NCBI GenBank assembly: GCA_903891085.1 | Contig: CAITDJ010000032.1 | Coordinates: 1 to 64,000, forward strand | DNA length: 64,000 nt | From: an uncultured Bacteroidota bacterium | Lineage (GTDB): Bacteria; Bacteroidota; Bacteroidia; Bacteroidales; F082 | Direction of reading: 5' to 3' | Shown here: in pieces, positions 7,643 through 19,500 of the stretch | Layout: each line of letters opens with the position of its first letter | How positions within the stretch are numbered: the first letter of the stretch is position 1 | Position numbers and translations under genes: made by a program | The notes under the pieces: model-generated | Databases searched by the model: none | What the model was told of the DNA's origin: nothing | What the model saw: the letters and a program-made list of their open reading frames with translations, nothing else

Positions 7643-9247
7643 TCAAAAATTGTTAGCCATCTTAATTGCTTTCAATAACATTTTTTTTAGTACCTCCGGT
7701 CTGAAAGGTTTACTCATATGGAAATTCATTCCCGACTGCAAACATTTTTGTTTATCTTCATTAAATGCATTGGCAGTGGCTGCGATAATGATAACAGGTT
7801 TTTGAAATTCAATTTCCTTTTCATATTTTCTTATCAAAACTGTAGCTTCAAGTCCATCTATTTCCGGCATCTGTATATCCATAAATATAATATCATATTC
7901 ATTTTTATGATGCATTTCAACGGCTTGTCTGCCGTTTTTGGCCAGATCACATTGGTAGCCCAGCTGATTCAAAGAATGGATAGCAACCTTTTGGTTAATC
8001 GGATTATCCTCAGCTACAAGTATTTTCAGATTATGTGGTTGAGCAAATTCAGTATAAATGACTTCCTGATTCGATTTTTCATGTGTCTTAATATAAGGAA
8101 TCTCAAACCAGAAAACAGAACCCTTACCCACTTCGCTTTCTAATCCAATGCGACCATGCATCAAACTTACCAGACTTTTACAGATAGCTAAACCAAGACC
8201 GGTTCCTCCGAATTTACGGGTTATCGAATTATCAACCTGATTGAATTCCTTAAAAAGATTGTTTTTTGAATCATCATTAATTCCAATACCTGTGTCTATT
8301 ACTGAAAATCTGATAAAGGACTGGCCGAAAAGATTATTATTCAATCCGACATTTAAACTAATACCGCCAGATTCGGTAAATTTAATAGCGTTGTTAATTA
8401 AATTGATCAAAACCTGTTTTATTCGAAATGGATCTCCGGAAATTTGGGTGTGAATATTGCTGTCGATGGAATAATTTATATTCAAACCCTTATCCTGGGC
8501 ATTGATTCGCATCAATGTCATAACTGTTTCAATCTCCTGGGTAAGATGAATGCTGATTGACTCTATCGAAATCTGGCCAGTTTCAATCTTTGAAAAATCA
8601 AGTAAATCATTTATGATAATTAGCAGGTTTTCTCCGGATACCTGAATGAGATTTAAAAACGATCGTTGTTCATTATTCAGGTTTGTTTCTGCCAACACAT
8701 TTGCCATGCCCAGAATCCCATTCAACGGGGTTCGGATTTCGTGACTCATATTGGCTAAAAACAAAGATTTTGTATAGTTGGCTTGCTCAGCTTTTCGTAT
8801 TGCTTCGTGTAATTTAATATTTACACGTTCTTTAAATTTTAAGAGGTCAGCAAGTTTGCGCTTTTGTAGGTATAGTTCATGAAAAACCCTGATTTTACCA
8901 ATAAGTAATTCAGGTACAATGGGTTTGTGGATAAAAACAACCGAACCCGATTTAATGTCTTTTAATAAAAAACTGTCTTCGTGATTATTGGAGGAAAGGA
9001 AGATAACCGGCAATTGTCTGGTCTTTTTTTTCGAATGTAAGCGTTGCAAAGTTTTAAGACCATCTGTTTCGGGAAATTGTACATCGATTATAACAACTGA
9101 AAACTCATGGTTTAACGTCAATTTCAGGGCTTCGTTAGTCGAATGGGCTCTAACACAAATTACTTTGAGCGTATATAATAACTTTTCCAGTGAAATCAGA
9201 TTTTCTGGGTTATCGTCAACAATTAGTATTTTCGGTTTATTCTTCAT
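7643..9247 (-). CDS. Soluble hybrid histidine kinase: REC-HisKA-HATPase-REC
   Basis: The 534-residue protein has no membrane segment. It starts with a receiver domain ([11 protein letters not shown], phospho-acceptor D55, K108), a short coiled coil (about 125-160), a HisKA domain with H169 ([13 protein letters not shown]), an HATPase with N286, DTGIG and GGTGLGLAI, and a C-terminal receiver ([12 protein letters not shown]457 in [11 protein letters not shown]). The N-terminal receiver suggests that it takes input from another kinase and passes phosphate on to its own C-terminal receiver. The stop is one base from cheR, so kinase, cheR and cheB form an operon. About 890 bases separate it from the next kinase upstream. 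Confidence 0.93.
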   Translation of the reverse strand: MKNKPKILIVDDNPENLISLEKLLYTLKVICVRAHSTNEALKLTLNHEFSVVIIDVQFPETDGLKTLQRLHSKKKTRQLPVIFLSSNNHEDSFLLKDIKSGSVVFIHKPIVPELLIGKIRVFHELYLQKRKLADLLKFKERVNIKLHEAIRKAEQANYTKSLFLANMSHEIRTPLNGILGMANVLAETNLNNEQRSFLNLIQVSGENLLIIINDLLDFSKIETGQISIESISIHLTQEIETVMTLMRINAQDKGLNINYSIDSNIHTQISGDPFRIKQVLINLINNAIKFTESGGISLNVGLNNNLFGQSFIRFSVIDTGIGINDDSKNNLFKEFNQVDNSITRKFGGTGLGLAICKSLVSLMHGRIGLESEVGKGSVFWFEIPYIKTHEKSNQEVIYTEFAQPHNLKILVAEDNPINQKVAIHSLNQLGYQCDLAKNGRQAVEMHHKNEYDIIFMDIQMPEIDGLEATVLIRKYEKEIEFQKPVIIIAATANAFNEDKQKCLQSGMNFHMSKPFRPEVLKKMLLKAIKMANNF

Positions 9248-10137
9248 CCGTTATTAATATGAATAATTCCTTCCGGAATTAAAGACTGGCAACTAAAATT
9301 GGATAGTTAACTTTTTTGCAACCAATTGAAGTGCACTTTATTTGGCTAATTCAATTTTTTCAATATAAATAATCTGGCTTCAAATTATTTTTGATGTTGA
9401 TATCGTTTGTCCTAATTCTGTTCAATATTAACGAATTGCTATTATTTATCGCAGTTCAAAATTATTGTTTTTTTTTTTTAATTCGTTCAATCCGTTGAAT
9501 TATCAACCACCATGCCAGTATTTTTTAAAATATTTTCTGCTACTGTCGACTCATTCATTCTCCCTGAATTTATTGGTATTCCTAATAATTTCCCTGAAAA
9601 ATATTACCTTCATTTGGGTATAAATAATTAATGAAAAATGCGTTCGTTTTAAATTTTTAGTTGAATGGAAGTAATGTATTTTCGTGTTCATTAATAAATA
9701 AATTCATGTGTGTTGAAATCAAAATTAGTAAATAGTTGATTATCTGGGAGTATTCAATTGATATATCATAAAACAAAGTTTTATTATTGAGAATGAACTT
9801 CTGTGAATTGAATAGTTAACAGGTATGTAAAATTCCTTTAACATAATCATGAGATATCGGAGGCCCTTCCATATAATTGCCAGAATTTCTCTTTGTTAGA
9901 AATAATTGGGCCATCCTTAAAATCGATTTAAAAAAAAGCTTCTAAAAAACTTGGTGAGATAATGAAACCGATTAGTTCAATTTGGGATTATTATTCCCTA
10001 AATGAGATTTCATACTTATTGGGAAAACAATCGGATTCAACCATAGTTTCAAAAGTTCCAATTAAACTATTATCAAATGGTAAATAACAATCAGTCAGAG
10101 AGCAAGAATGTTTTTCAATCACTCTACATCAAAGAAA
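9248..10137. other. 890-base gene-poor gap between kinase genes
   Basis: This AT-rich stretch separates two same-strand kinase genes. I see no RNA gene, repeat or recognised protein. The only coding hint is a 41-codon plus-strand frame at 9962-10087 beginning MKPISSIWDYYS; it has no recognised relatives and could be chance. The promoter of the 7643-9247 operon should lie here, but no full TTTG/TAnnTTTG pair was pinned down. Confidence 0.5.
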
Positions 10138-13100
10138 TTATTGGTATAGCCATACCCTTAGAAGTGAAAGTAATTTAGCTGTATCAACTGGTTTAGTAAG
10201 GTATTCGTTTGCTCCGGCTGCCAGACATTTTTCACGGTCGTCTTTCATTGCTTTGGCTGTTAAAGCAATGATAGGAAGTTTTTTATATTTATTATCGCTT
10301 CGAATCAGCCTCATGGCCTCATAGCCATCCATTTCGGGCATCATAATATCCATCATTATCAAATCAATCTGAGGATTAGCCTTGAGTTTTTCGATTCCAT
10401 CCCTGCCATTTTTGCCGATGACAATGGATACATTATAGGATTCGAGAACACTTGAAAGGGCAAACACATTTCTCATGTCGTCATCAACGACCATGATTGT
10501 TTTTCCACTCAAAACATCTTCATGGTTATGTATTTTACGAAGAATTTCCTGTTTTTTTTCTGACAATTTTGATTCAATCTGATGCATGAAAAGAGTTGTC
10601 TCAGACAGCAGTCGTTCAAAGGACCTGGCACCTTTTAAAATAATACTGTCAGCATATCGCTGTAGCTTTAGGTCCTCCTCTTTTGTCAGGTCCCTAGCAG
10701 TGTAAACCACTACCGGTAATGAGTTCATCTGATCGTCTTTTTTAATCAACTCAAGTAGTTCAAAGCCCGACATGTTTTTAAGCCCCAAATCGAGTATCAT
10801 ACAATCAAATCGCTGTGTTTTAAGTTTTTCACAGGCTTCTTCACCTGATTCAACTTCAACAATCTCAATATGATCTCCTGTCATCAGACCTCGTATGCTT
10901 TTACGCATTAAATCTTCATCTTCAACAATAAGTAGCTTTTTCATCGGATTTAAAACGATATCCTCGATTTTTTTAAAAGCACTTTCTAATGTTTCCTTAC
11001 TAACCGGTTTATGTAAAAAGCCAATGGCCCCTTTTTTCATCGTTTCGCTTGTTTTATCAGACGCGGAAACAAAATGAACCGGTATATGTCGGGTACGCTG
11101 AATCTTTTTTAATCGGTCGATCACCTCATAACCATCTATTCCGGGTAAACCGATGTCAAGAATAATGGCACTTGGCATATAGAAATCGGCAAAATGTAAT
11201 CCCGATTCGCCATCACTGGCAATCAGGCATTTAAACTTATGTTCGTGTGCCAGATCATACAGAAGTCTCGAAAAATTGCGATCGTCCTCGATTACAAGAA
11301 TAACTTTATCACCTTCAACCAACGAATCTCTGTCGTCGTTTGCCTCTGTGGGAATTATGTTTTCAGTGCTCTTATCAATAGTTTTGGCCTGATTTTTAGC
11401 TGTTTTATGGGAGGTGCCATGTTTACTTATTGTTTCCATTTTGCCCTCGGATACAGGTACTTCCACTTCAGGTTTTTCAGAAATAATAAGAGTTTCAGGA
11501 AGAAAGAGCGTAAATGTTGTCCCTTTTCCTTCATAACTCTCCACTTTTAATTCTCCTCCAAGCAAGGTTGCAAATGCCTTGGAAATGCTCAGTCCCAGCC
11601 CTGTTCCACCGTATTTTCGTGAGGTAGTGCCATCGGCCTGCTGAAATGCCTCAAAAATGAGCTGTAGTTTATCGGCGGATATTCCAATACCGGTATCAGC
11701 TACAGCAAAAGCAACAACCTTGCTATTATTCAATGCCGGATTAGAAAACTGAGATGTGCTTTCAGGCCGATAAACATTTAAGGTCACACTTCCTTCATGG
11801 GTAAATTTCAACGCATTGGAATACAGGTTTTTTATTATCTGATACACCCTTTGAACATCTGACTTGATAAAGCCTGGAAGATTATTTCCAATATTGATAA
11901 AAAGTTCGAGTCCTTTTTTATCTGCCACAGCCCTGAAACTTTTCTGAATGAAATTTGAAAGATCGTCGTAGTGCAAATTATCGATATAAAGGTCAATTTT
12001 TCCTGACTCAACCTTACTCAGGTCGAGTATTTCATTGATGAGATCTAATAGGTCAGTACCTGAGCCATTTATCGTATGCGCATATTCAAGTTCTTTCGGA
12101 TCGAGATGATGTTTTTTGTTGTCACCTAGTAATTGACTTAAGACTAAAATGCTGTTCAGTGGAGTGCGCAATTCATGTGACATATTGGCCAAAAATTCTG
12201 ATTTGTATCTTGATGCCAATTCAAGATCGTTGGCTTTTTGTTCGATTTCTTTGCGTGCAATTTCGAGTTCGTTGTTTTTTTGCTTTATCGCATCACGCTG
12301 TAATTCAAGAGCTTTTGTTCTTTCTTCAAGTTCTTCATTTGTTACTTTCAGTTCTTCCTGCTGGGTTTGTAGATGCTCTTCGGAAACTCTTAAAGCAGAT
12401 GCCTGTTCCTGTAACTCGTCATTTGCCTGACGTAATTCTTCCTGTTGAATAGCAAGTTCATTGGCTTGTTCCTGGGTTTGAACAAGTAATTGCTTAACTT
12501 TTTCGGAGGATGAAACAGTCTGGATTGCAACGGCAATATTCGTACCGGCTAATTCGAGAAAATGTTTGTTTAGTTCTGAAAACTCATTTACCGAGCAAAT
12601 TTCAATTATTCCGATAGTTTTATCGTCAAATAGAAGTGGATAGAAAAGGTATTGAATTGCCTTTGTTACTTCATCAGCCAATTGTATTTTGAGATTCTCC
12701 GATTCCGGTTTCGAAACCAATAGTGGTTTTTTATCTATGGCAACCTGTCCGATCAATCCCTGACCTGCCAAAATATGCTGGGGAAGCTGGTTAAGTTGTT
12801 TATCTAATGCGTAAGTTCCTGATAATGTGAAGCTATCTTTTTCATTGTCAATAATATAAATAGCCCCAATCTGTGCATCTAAGTACTCTGAGATAAATGA
12901 AATAATTTTAGCGGAGAGGGCCTGAATATCATCTTGTCCGCTTAACACTGAATCGAGCTTATTGATTCCTGTTTTCAACCAGTCCTGATTTTTATTTTCG
13001 ATCGCATTTTCATGCAATTTCTGAGTCATCGAAATCAGGGCAATATTCAATGTGTCCTGATCACTGCGGGGTTCAACAGTGAGGCTGTAATCGCCTTTGG

Positions 13101-14529
13101 CGATGCGGTTTGCCTGATCAACGACCTGACGGAAACTTTCGACCATCTGGTTCATCGATTTTCCCAGCATATCATCTTCACTTCTTATTTCAACAACCTC
13201 ATTATAATCACCCCGGGCCATCGATTTTGCAACATTTGCGTAGGATTGCAATGAGTTTACGAGACGGTTATAGGTATTGACCATTTCCCCAATTTCATTG
13301 TCAGGTGCTTTAATCAGCTTGTTATCAAGATGTCCGATGGCGACTAATTTTGCCCATGACGACAATTGCTTTATCGGGTTGACAAACCATCTTGTCACTA
13401 AAATTGAAGTAAAGAAAACGAGGATAATGGTAATTAGAAAAGAAAGTTTTACGATATCAGATAGTTTGCGGGCGTAGGCAAATGCTTCGGCATGCTCAAT
13501 CTCTTCAATAAGTACCCAATTCACACCAAGATTTTGGAGGAACGTCAAGTTTCTGTAAATACCCAACACATATTTTTCTTTTCCATCAGAGTCGTAGGTC
13601 GAAACTTTTTCTTCATCCAATTCGGCAGTTTTGAGCATATTTGGATTGTTCTGATGCTGAAGATAGAATAGCCAATCTTTGACTTTTTGGTTGTTAATCT
13701 CAAGGACAAGAATCTCATTTTCAGCACCAAAACGCATCGCTGATCGAAGTAGTCTATCTTTTCCAACAATATATGCCTGGCCTGTTTCTCCATAACCTGC
13801 ATCTTGTCGGATTATTTGATTAATGCGATCCATTGTAACCTGTAATGCAATTAAACCAATTATGGTATTTGTCTCATCAACAACAGGTTGAACAAAAAAA
13901 CCGGAAAGTTTTTTATAAGAAGGATCGTAAAACTCAAGGTCGGAAAAATGTAACTTATTATCCTCAAAGGCATCCCTGCAACTTGAAGCAAAACCGGTTA
14001 AGCGAAGTTCATCTGTAAAAATATTCGTGCCCAAATCTGATTCTTCTTTCAGGCTGAAAAGTATATTGCCTTCATGATCAATATAGTAAACATCATTGTA
14101 ACCATTTTTTTTCGCTAAATCTTTGTACTCGTCTCGGTGCGAAGCGGTTATCTCTTTCCAGTTGCCTTTTTCAACAAATTGTTTGAAGTTTTTGGAATTA
14201 TCCTGATAACCTTTTTGTAAACTCTTAATGAATTCGATATCGGCTTTTTGTCGGCTATTGAACTCAAGGAAATCGGATATTTCCTTGAAAAAAGTGTTAA
14301 TGTATTCAACCCGAAGTTGAGAAGTAGTGTTTAGTGATTTTTCGGCAACAATTGTTAAACCGTGATAAGCATTAAGGAAATTGATGAAACTAATTGATGC
14401 CAATGGGATGATTGATATGGCTAAAAACCATATTAACAATGATTTACCTACTCCAATATATCGCAATGATTTAAACGATAGTTTGATTTTTTGCCAGGTA
14501 CTTGCTGAATTATAGTCGAGGTTTTCCAT
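10138..14529 (-). CDS. Large membrane hybrid kinase: Cache-3xHAMP-GAF-HisKA-HATPase-3xREC
   Basis: The frame opens at 14655, but the preferred ATG (14527-14529, [10 protein letters not shown]) gives 1463 residues and only a 20-base overlap with the preceding kinase gene. In order: TM1 (about 28-52), a periplasmic double-Cache sensor (about 60-345), TM2 (about 358-382), three tandem HAMP units (about 383-515), GAF (about 530-675), a long coiled coil rich in Gln/Glu (about 680-775), HisKA with H785, HATPase with N905 and GGTGLGLSI, then receivers with D1125, D1247 and D1394. No C-terminal HPt was found. It probably senses a small extracellular ligand. The stacked HAMPs resemble receptor adaptation modules, which makes it a candidate target for the nearby CheR/CheB. 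Confidence 0.92.
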   Translation of the reverse strand: MENLDYNSASTWQKIKLSFKSLRYIGVGKSLLIWFLAISIIPLASISFINFLNAYHGLTIVAEKSLNTTSQLRVEYINTFFKEISDFLEFNSRQKADIEFIKSLQKGYQDNSKNFKQFVEKGNWKEITASHRDEYKDLAKKNGYNDVYYIDHEGNILFSLKEESDLGTNIFTDELRLTGFASSCRDAFEDNKLHFSDLEFYDPSYKKLSGFFVQPVVDETNTIIGLIALQVTMDRINQIIRQDAGYGETGQAYIVGKDRLLRSAMRFGAENEILVLEINNQKVKDWLFYLQHQNNPNMLKTAELDEEKVSTYDSDGKEKYVLGIYRNLTFLQNLGVNWVLIEEIEHAEAFAYARKLSDIVKLSFLITIILVFFTSILVTRWFVNPIKQLSSWAKLVAIGHLDNKLIKAPDNEIGEMVNTYNRLVNSLQSYANVAKSMARGDYNEVVEIRSEDDMLGKSMNQMVESFRQVVDQANRIAKGDYSLTVEPRSDQDTLNIALISMTQKLHENAIENKNQDWLKTGINKLDSVLSGQDDIQALSAKIISFISEYLDAQIGAIYIIDNEKDSFTLSGTYALDKQLNQLPQHILAGQGLIGQVAIDKKPLLVSKPESENLKIQLADEVTKAIQYLFYPLLFDDKTIGIIEICSVNEFSELNKHFLELAGTNIAVAIQTVSSSEKVKQLLVQTQEQANELAIQQEELRQANDELQEQASALRVSEEHLQTQQEELKVTNEELEERTKALELQRDAIKQKNNELEIARKEIEQKANDLELASRYKSEFLANMSHELRTPLNSILVLSQLLGDNKKHHLDPKELEYAHTINGSGTDLLDLINEILDLSKVESGKIDLYIDNLHYDDLSNFIQKSFRAVADKKGLELFINIGNNLPGFIKSDVQRVYQIIKNLYSNALKFTHEGSVTLNVYRPESTSQFSNPALNNSKVVAFAVADTGIGISADKLQLIFEAFQQADGTTSRKYGGTGLGLSISKAFATLLGGELKVESYEGKGTTFTLFLPETLIISEKPEVEVPVSEGKMETISKHGTSHKTAKNQAKTIDKSTENIIPTEANDDRDSLVEGDKVILVIEDDRNFSRLLYDLAHEHKFKCLIASDGESGLHFADFYMPSAIILDIGLPGIDGYEVIDRLKKIQRTRHIPVHFVSASDKTSETMKKGAIGFLHKPVSKETLESAFKKIEDIVLNPMKKLLIVEDEDLMRKSIRGLMTGDHIEIVEVESGEEACEKLKTQRFDCMILDLGLKNMSGFELLELIKKDDQMNSLPVVVYTARDLTKEEDLKLQRYADSIILKGARSFERLLSETTLFMHQIESKLSEKKQEILRKIHNHEDVLSGKTIMVVDDDMRNVFALSSVLESYNVSIVIGKNGRDGIEKLKANPQIDLIMMDIMMPEMDGYEAMRLIRSDNKYKKLPIIALTAKAMKDDREKCLAAGANEYLTKPVDTAKLLSLLRVWLYQ

Positions 14530-16588
14530 GCAATGAGATAGATAATATTTTTGAAGTTGTATGGTTATTAAATTTTCTTTGGAATTTTTCAATTGTTTCG
14601 TAGAGTTCATTCGGATTAACCGGTTTGGTAATATAAAAATCCATGCCTGCAGCAAGACATTTTTCGCGATCTCCCTTCATGGCGTGGGCTGTCATGGCAA
14701 CAATCGGAATATGGATGTTTTTGCCGGATTCAAATTTCCTGATTAATTTTGTTGCGTCAAATCCATCCATTTCAGGCATTTGAACATCCATCAGCACTAA
14801 ATTGTAAACATTTGTTATCGCTTCTTCCAAGGCTTGTTTACCATTTTCAACTGCTTTTACGGAAAAGCCTTTCTTTTCGAGCAATTGTGTAATGATCTTT
14901 CGGTTAATTATCTGGTCTTCTGCCACCAGAATATTCAGCGATGATGCAGAAGATTTTGGCTGATCAATTATTCCGACTTTTACTTCAGTTCTTTGTTCGG
15001 AAGTGCCAAATTTCCGTATCAATAGTTTTTTAAGTTCAAGTTGAAGCACAGGTTTTGTTAAAAACTCAAATTGCTGGGCATTTTTAAGTTTTAAGGTTTC
15101 TACATTTGACTTACTTGGTGAAAGCAATATTATTTCAGGTTTTTTTCTATCATGCAACGACGATGTGATTCGTTCAGCAAGGTCAACACCATTTGTTGAT
15201 TTCAAAAAATAATCAATAAGAATGAGATCATAATCCTCTTTTTCAATCAGACTGAAGCAATCCTTGCAATCGTTTACAGCAGTGTTTCTTATACTCCAAC
15301 AATCAAATAATGAGGTGATTATCTGTGCTGATTTTTCGTGATCATCAATAATAAGCACATTGTATTCTTCATTTGGTTTCTCAAGTTGAATTTTCCATGG
15401 CGAACTTTTTTGTTCCCCCAGGATCATGTTTAACCTGAAATAGAAATTACTTCCTTCGTTGAAGGTACTCTGAACTTTGATTTGACCACCCATTCTGTTC
15501 ACCAGACTTTGAGAAATATTCAATCCCAGTCCGGTTCCACCATGTGTTCGTGTTGTAGATGAATCGGTTTGTGAATATGATTTAAACAATCGGTCAATTT
15601 TGTCTGCAGGAATGCCTATCCCTGTATCTTTTACTGAGAATTCAATGGATACCTGTTCTTCAACAAGGTCGATCATCTGAATATAAATTCCTACAGTGCC
15701 TTCCGCTGTGAATTTTATTGCATTTCCTAACAAATTAATTAGTATCTGTCTGATCCTCAATGGATCACCAATGATAATATCCGGGATTGTTGGGTCAATT
15801 TCGCAAATAAATTCGAGGTTTTCCTGAAAAACTTTCACCGACAATAAATTAACAACTTTTTCAATCACTTCTCTCAAACTGAATTCAATCTCTTCCAATT
15901 CAAGTTTATCGGCTTCAATTTTTGAAATATCCAGAATTTCATTGATAATATCGAGCAATGATTCCCCCGAGTTTTTAATATCAAGAAAACGTTCACGTTG
16001 GTTTGGCGTTATTTCATCATCCATAAGGCCAAGCTCGGCCATTCCGATAATTCCGTTAAGTGGGGTGCGTATCTCGTGGCTCATTGTTGCCAGAAAAGCG
16101 CTCTTGGCACTGGTTGCTTCTTCAGCAATTTGTTTCGATTCGTTTAATTCAGCCACAGTTTTCTCAAGCTTTCGGGTCGTTTCTTCGAGTGCATTTTTAT
16201 GTTGAAAAAAGTCGATGAAAGCTTTTATCTTGCTTTGGAGAATCTCAAGATCTAAAGGTTTGTAAAGATAATCTACTGCACCTGATTCATATCCTTTGAA
16301 AATATGTTGTCGTTGCTTGGATATAGCAGTGAAGAAAATGATGGGAATATGTTTTGTTCGTTCGGTGCTGCGCATGATTTCTGCCACTTCAAATCCATCC
16401 ATACCGGGCATCTGTACATCAAGTAAAACAAGTGCAACATTTTGTTCAAGCATGATGCTGAGTGCTTCGTTTCCTGAATGCGCCTTGAGAATGATCAGAT
16501 CATCGTTTTCAAGAATCCCTTCCATTGTAAGAAGGTTTTCAGGGCGGTCATCAACAATGAGTACATTAAATTTTGGTTTCTTTACCAT
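14510..16588 (-). CDS. Soluble hybrid histidine kinase: REC-HisKA-HATPase-REC-REC
   Basis: The preferred start is the ATG at 16586-16588 ([14 protein letters not shown]), because the receiver fold begins there; the frame is open to 16636. The 692-residue protein has an N-terminal receiver (D57 in [11 protein letters not shown]), a coiled-coil linker, HisKA with H171 ([13 protein letters not shown]), HATPase with N289 and GGTGLGLNI, a divergent second receiver with D459 ([10 protein letters not shown]), and a canonical last receiver with D601 ([11 protein letters not shown]). No transmembrane segment is present. Its 3' end overlaps the start of the Cache-HAMP kinase gene by 20 bases, which implies translational coupling and joint function. 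Confidence 0.92.
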   Translation of the reverse strand: MVKKPKFNVLIVDDRPENLLTMEGILENDDLIILKAHSGNEALSIMLEQNVALVLLDVQMPGMDGFEVAEIMRSTERTKHIPIIFFTAISKQRQHIFKGYESGAVDYLYKPLDLEILQSKIKAFIDFFQHKNALEETTRKLEKTVAELNESKQIAEEATSAKSAFLATMSHEIRTPLNGIIGMAELGLMDDEITPNQRERFLDIKNSGESLLDIINEILDISKIEADKLELEEIEFSLREVIEKVVNLLSVKVFQENLEFICEIDPTIPDIIIGDPLRIRQILINLLGNAIKFTAEGTVGIYIQMIDLVEEQVSIEFSVKDTGIGIPADKIDRLFKSYSQTDSSTTRTHGGTGLGLNISQSLVNRMGGQIKVQSTFNEGSNFYFRLNMILGEQKSSPWKIQLEKPNEEYNVLIIDDHEKSAQIITSLFDCWSIRNTAVNDCKDCFSLIEKEDYDLILIDYFLKSTNGVDLAERITSSLHDRKKPEIILLSPSKSNVETLKLKNAQQFEFLTKPVLQLELKKLLIRKFGTSEQRTEVKVGIIDQPKSSASSLNILVAEDQIINRKIITQLLEKKGFSVKAVENGKQALEEAITNVYNLVLMDVQMPEMDGFDATKLIRKFESGKNIHIPIVAMTAHAMKGDREKCLAAGMDFYITKPVNPNELYETIEKFQRKFNNHTTSKILSISLHGKPRL

Positions 16589-16653
16589 GACATTTGCTTT
16601 TGAATTTTTATGTTCCTGCAACTTTAGATATAGCAAAAATAGTTATTTCCGCA

Positions 16654-19491
16654 TTAAAATTTGGCAATTGTTTGTCTTTCGCAAATATCTTTGAAAGAAC
16701 AATACACACAGTTATCAACAATACTTGTCTGGTTAAATGGTGTTGAAGCATCAAAAATTTCGGCCACGATGGAATTCAGGATAGTTTCTATGCTATCAAT
16801 CATCACTAAATGGCTATTTGATTCAGGAAAATTTAATTGAATAAGTTCCGAATCTGTCCTCAGCAATTTATAAACACCAGTTTGTATTTTTTTAAGTAGC
16901 ACATCCGGTTCATTCTTCAGATAGAGGTAATAATAGATGAGTAATTGAAGTGCTTTTGGCTTATTTTCAATAGATTCCCGGTTTATTTCAGTAATTTTGA
17001 GGTCCTTATCCTCCACTTTTCCTGTCTTGTAATCTATAATTCGCAACACATGATCTACTTCGTCAATCCTGTCGATGGTACCTTTTAACTTCCAGTCAGA
17101 GGATTCTAAACCGGAATAAAAAGTCATGATATGTTCGTATTTTTTTTCAAGTTCAAGTATGTTTATCAGTGTACCTTGTCTGATCAATTTTTTTTCATTT
17201 TCGATAAAATCGTTCCAGAGTTTTTTTATTACCTCATAAATCAGTTTGTTTTTACCAAAATCCGGTAATTCGCTTTTTGTTTCGTTTACAAAAGCATGAT
17301 TCAGTGTTTTCTCTGTGTTAAGGTATGAATTTTCTGTCAGGTTAATGTTAAGATGATCTATATGCAGGTGATACAAGGCTTTATGCAGAATATTACCCAC
17401 TGTATTAAACCCAATTGTTTCCTCACCATTATCATTTTCACGGATATCCAATAACTCAATCAGAAAGAATTTTAACGGACAGCTTAGATAGGTTGATAAA
17501 CTGCTTGCTGAAAATCCGGAAAGTGCTTTACCCTGAATTTTTTGTATGATTTCCGGAGTCTTTATACCAATAATTGGTTTTTGTTTTTCAGTTTGAAGTA
17601 ATGGTATTGTACTGATTTTTTCAATTATCTCGATCAACGGATTCAATTTGGATAATTCATGTTTCAGTTGAAGGATAAACCGGCTTTTTTCACCTCCGCC
17701 AAGCTCACCTGATTCGGTGTTATAATAAATATGAATTTCTTCGGCCGATTGCAGTAAGCGGTAAAAATGATAGGCAAAAACCGCTTGTTTGTTGGTATGT
17801 GTCGGTAATGAAAATGCTTGCCTGATATCGAAAGGAATAAAGGAATTGTTGTGTTTTTCAGCCGGTAACATACCTTCGTTTACCGAAACAATATGCAGTA
17901 TTTTGAAGTCCAGATTCCGTGATTCGAGTAATCCCATGAGTTGTAATCCGGATAATGGTTCTCCAAAAAAATTGACTGTGTAGGAGGGAGCAATTTGAAT
18001 GATGAGTTGTTTAATGCTCTTAATATCAAAAAGATGTACATCGCCCTCAACCAAATCATGCAACCGCTTACAAATTCTTATACCAGCACTGAATTGATTG
18101 AGGAGTGTATAATTTGTTTCACTTGTTTTTTTTGATTTTACCCGTTCTAAGCTTTGTTCCAGAATGGTTTTTAACTGCGTAATGCATTTAACAGGATTAT
18201 TTTGCCAAGGTTCGACAACACAGCTGACAAATCCAGCCAAGAAGGTGCTTACATTCTCCAAAGCTAAAATATCAGAAATAGTTACAAATGATTTTCCGCT
18301 TTTCATCAGTTTCAGCTTAATACTTTTGATTGCCTCAACTTCTAATGTATCGAGAATATGACTAAAAAATTCATGTTCGAAAAGGTGTGAAACTGTCCAG
18401 ATATAAAAACCTTCATTTTCTGATGTATTGTTTCTAAATTCTTGTAAAACAAATAGTTTAATCAAAAAATTATACACCTGACTCTTCGAAAAAGGCAATC
18501 CCATTGTTACATTGAATTTACCGACATTGTTGGGGATTGAGTTGATTGTTGGCAACAATAGATTTTCGTCGGCGAGAATGACAGCAGTTTCGTTAAAATT
18601 ATTTTCATTCGACAGCAAATTGCCCAATTCTTTGCATTGACCGACATTGCCTGGCACACCGGTAATAAAGATCCTTTTTTTTGAATTTAAAAGATTGTCA
18701 GAAACCCATTTCAAAGGAGTTTTGCTATGGTGCTTCTGTAAGTATTTTCTAAGAAAAAAACCAGCTTCCGGCAAGTCAAATCCATTCTCCTGAAGGTAAT
18801 AACTATCAATATCCCACAAAATCTCGGACTTACCCTCTTTTTCAAGGATGGATATAATTTTTTCCTCCGACTGAGTAAGAGCATTGAAACCGGCAAAAAC
18901 CACCATTTCTGATTGAATTTTTCCGGCGAATACCTCTGCATTTGACTCGGCCAGCATCCTTGCCAACATTCCCTGATAACCTGTTTTTTGTGCTGTAAGC
19001 CGCTCCCTGAGATTCTTATAGTAATGTACTATTGATTCATAGAATTTTAGGAAATGTTTTTCTGAAATCGTCAACTCCTTCCCGTCTATATGCCATAGCT
19101 CCAGTGCTTTCGCCTCAGATAAATAGCCAAACAACGCATCAGCATCGACCAAATATTGGTCAATTTCATCAAAATCGCGGGCAAACAATTCTGCATATCC
19201 TACAAAATCACCAATCGATTGCTTGTCCTCAGGAAAAAGCTTTATGTGGATTTTCAGAAGTTCGAGTTTGACCTGCAAGGGATCGGCAATCTGAAATCCG
19301 GTCCAGTTTTTAAGTGCTTCCTCAATTGTGATAATCTTTGGTAACCAAATTGTGGTGTTTATTCGTTTTGCAATTTCTTTTTTAAGGAAAAGACCTGCCC
19401 TGCGATTCGGAAAAACAACCGTAACATCAGCTAATTTGTCTGGGTAAAATTCCAATAGATGTGCTGCAACTTTTCCTAAAAAAGTATCCAT
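16654..19491 (-). CDS. AddB-like PD-(D/E)XK nuclease
   Basis: This 945-residue protein resembles the AddB subunit of AddAB recombination nucleases, which process double-strand ends with AddA. The C-terminal third contains the RecB-family nuclease signature (SASSLSTYLSCPLKFF, then a GTIDRIDE segment and IIDYKTGK), and the last residues hold a cysteine cluster (CVYCSFKDIC). Together with the upstream Cys of SCPLKFF this gives the four-Cys pattern of the AddB iron-sulfur site. The N-terminal region (TVVFPNRRAGLFLKKEI) occupies the helicase-like position but lacks a GKT/GKS Walker A motif. No addA partner lies in the window. It is followed on the same strand by the kinase gene at 14510-16588. Confidence 0.82.
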   Translation of the reverse strand: MDTFLGKVAAHLLEFYPDKLADVTVVFPNRRAGLFLKKEIAKRINTTIWLPKIITIEEALKNWTGFQIADPLQVKLELLKIHIKLFPEDKQSIGDFVGYAELFARDFDEIDQYLVDADALFGYLSEAKALELWHIDGKELTISEKHFLKFYESIVHYYKNLRERLTAQKTGYQGMLARMLAESNAEVFAGKIQSEMVVFAGFNALTQSEEKIISILEKEGKSEILWDIDSYYLQENGFDLPEAGFFLRKYLQKHHSKTPLKWVSDNLLNSKKRIFITGVPGNVGQCKELGNLLSNENNFNETAVILADENLLLPTINSIPNNVGKFNVTMGLPFSKSQVYNFLIKLFVLQEFRNNTSENEGFYIWTVSHLFEHEFFSHILDTLEVEAIKSIKLKLMKSGKSFVTISDILALENVSTFLAGFVSCVVEPWQNNPVKCITQLKTILEQSLERVKSKKTSETNYTLLNQFSAGIRICKRLHDLVEGDVHLFDIKSIKQLIIQIAPSYTVNFFGEPLSGLQLMGLLESRNLDFKILHIVSVNEGMLPAEKHNNSFIPFDIRQAFSLPTHTNKQAVFAYHFYRLLQSAEEIHIYYNTESGELGGGEKSRFILQLKHELSKLNPLIEIIEKISTIPLLQTEKQKPIIGIKTPEIIQKIQGKALSGFSASSLSTYLSCPLKFFLIELLDIRENDNGEETIGFNTVGNILHKALYHLHIDHLNINLTENSYLNTEKTLNHAFVNETKSELPDFGKNKLIYEVIKKLWNDFIENEKKLIRQGTLINILELEKKYEHIMTFYSGLESSDWKLKGTIDRIDEVDHVLRIIDYKTGKVEDKDLKITEINRESIENKPKALQLLIYYYLYLKNEPDVLLKKIQTGVYKLLRTDSELIQLNFPESNSHLVMIDSIETILNSIVAEIFDASTPFNQTSIVDNCVYCSFKDICERQTIAKF

Positions 19492-19500
19492 ATCACTATC

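Noticed and set aside
11239-13477. Several plus-strand frames within the large kinase gene
   Set aside because: They are antisense shadows of a gene with continuous domain matches on the minus strand.
14530-14655. 42-codon N-terminal extension of the Cache-HAMP kinase
   Set aside because: It lies within the end of the preceding kinase gene and precedes the first membrane segment without any motif.
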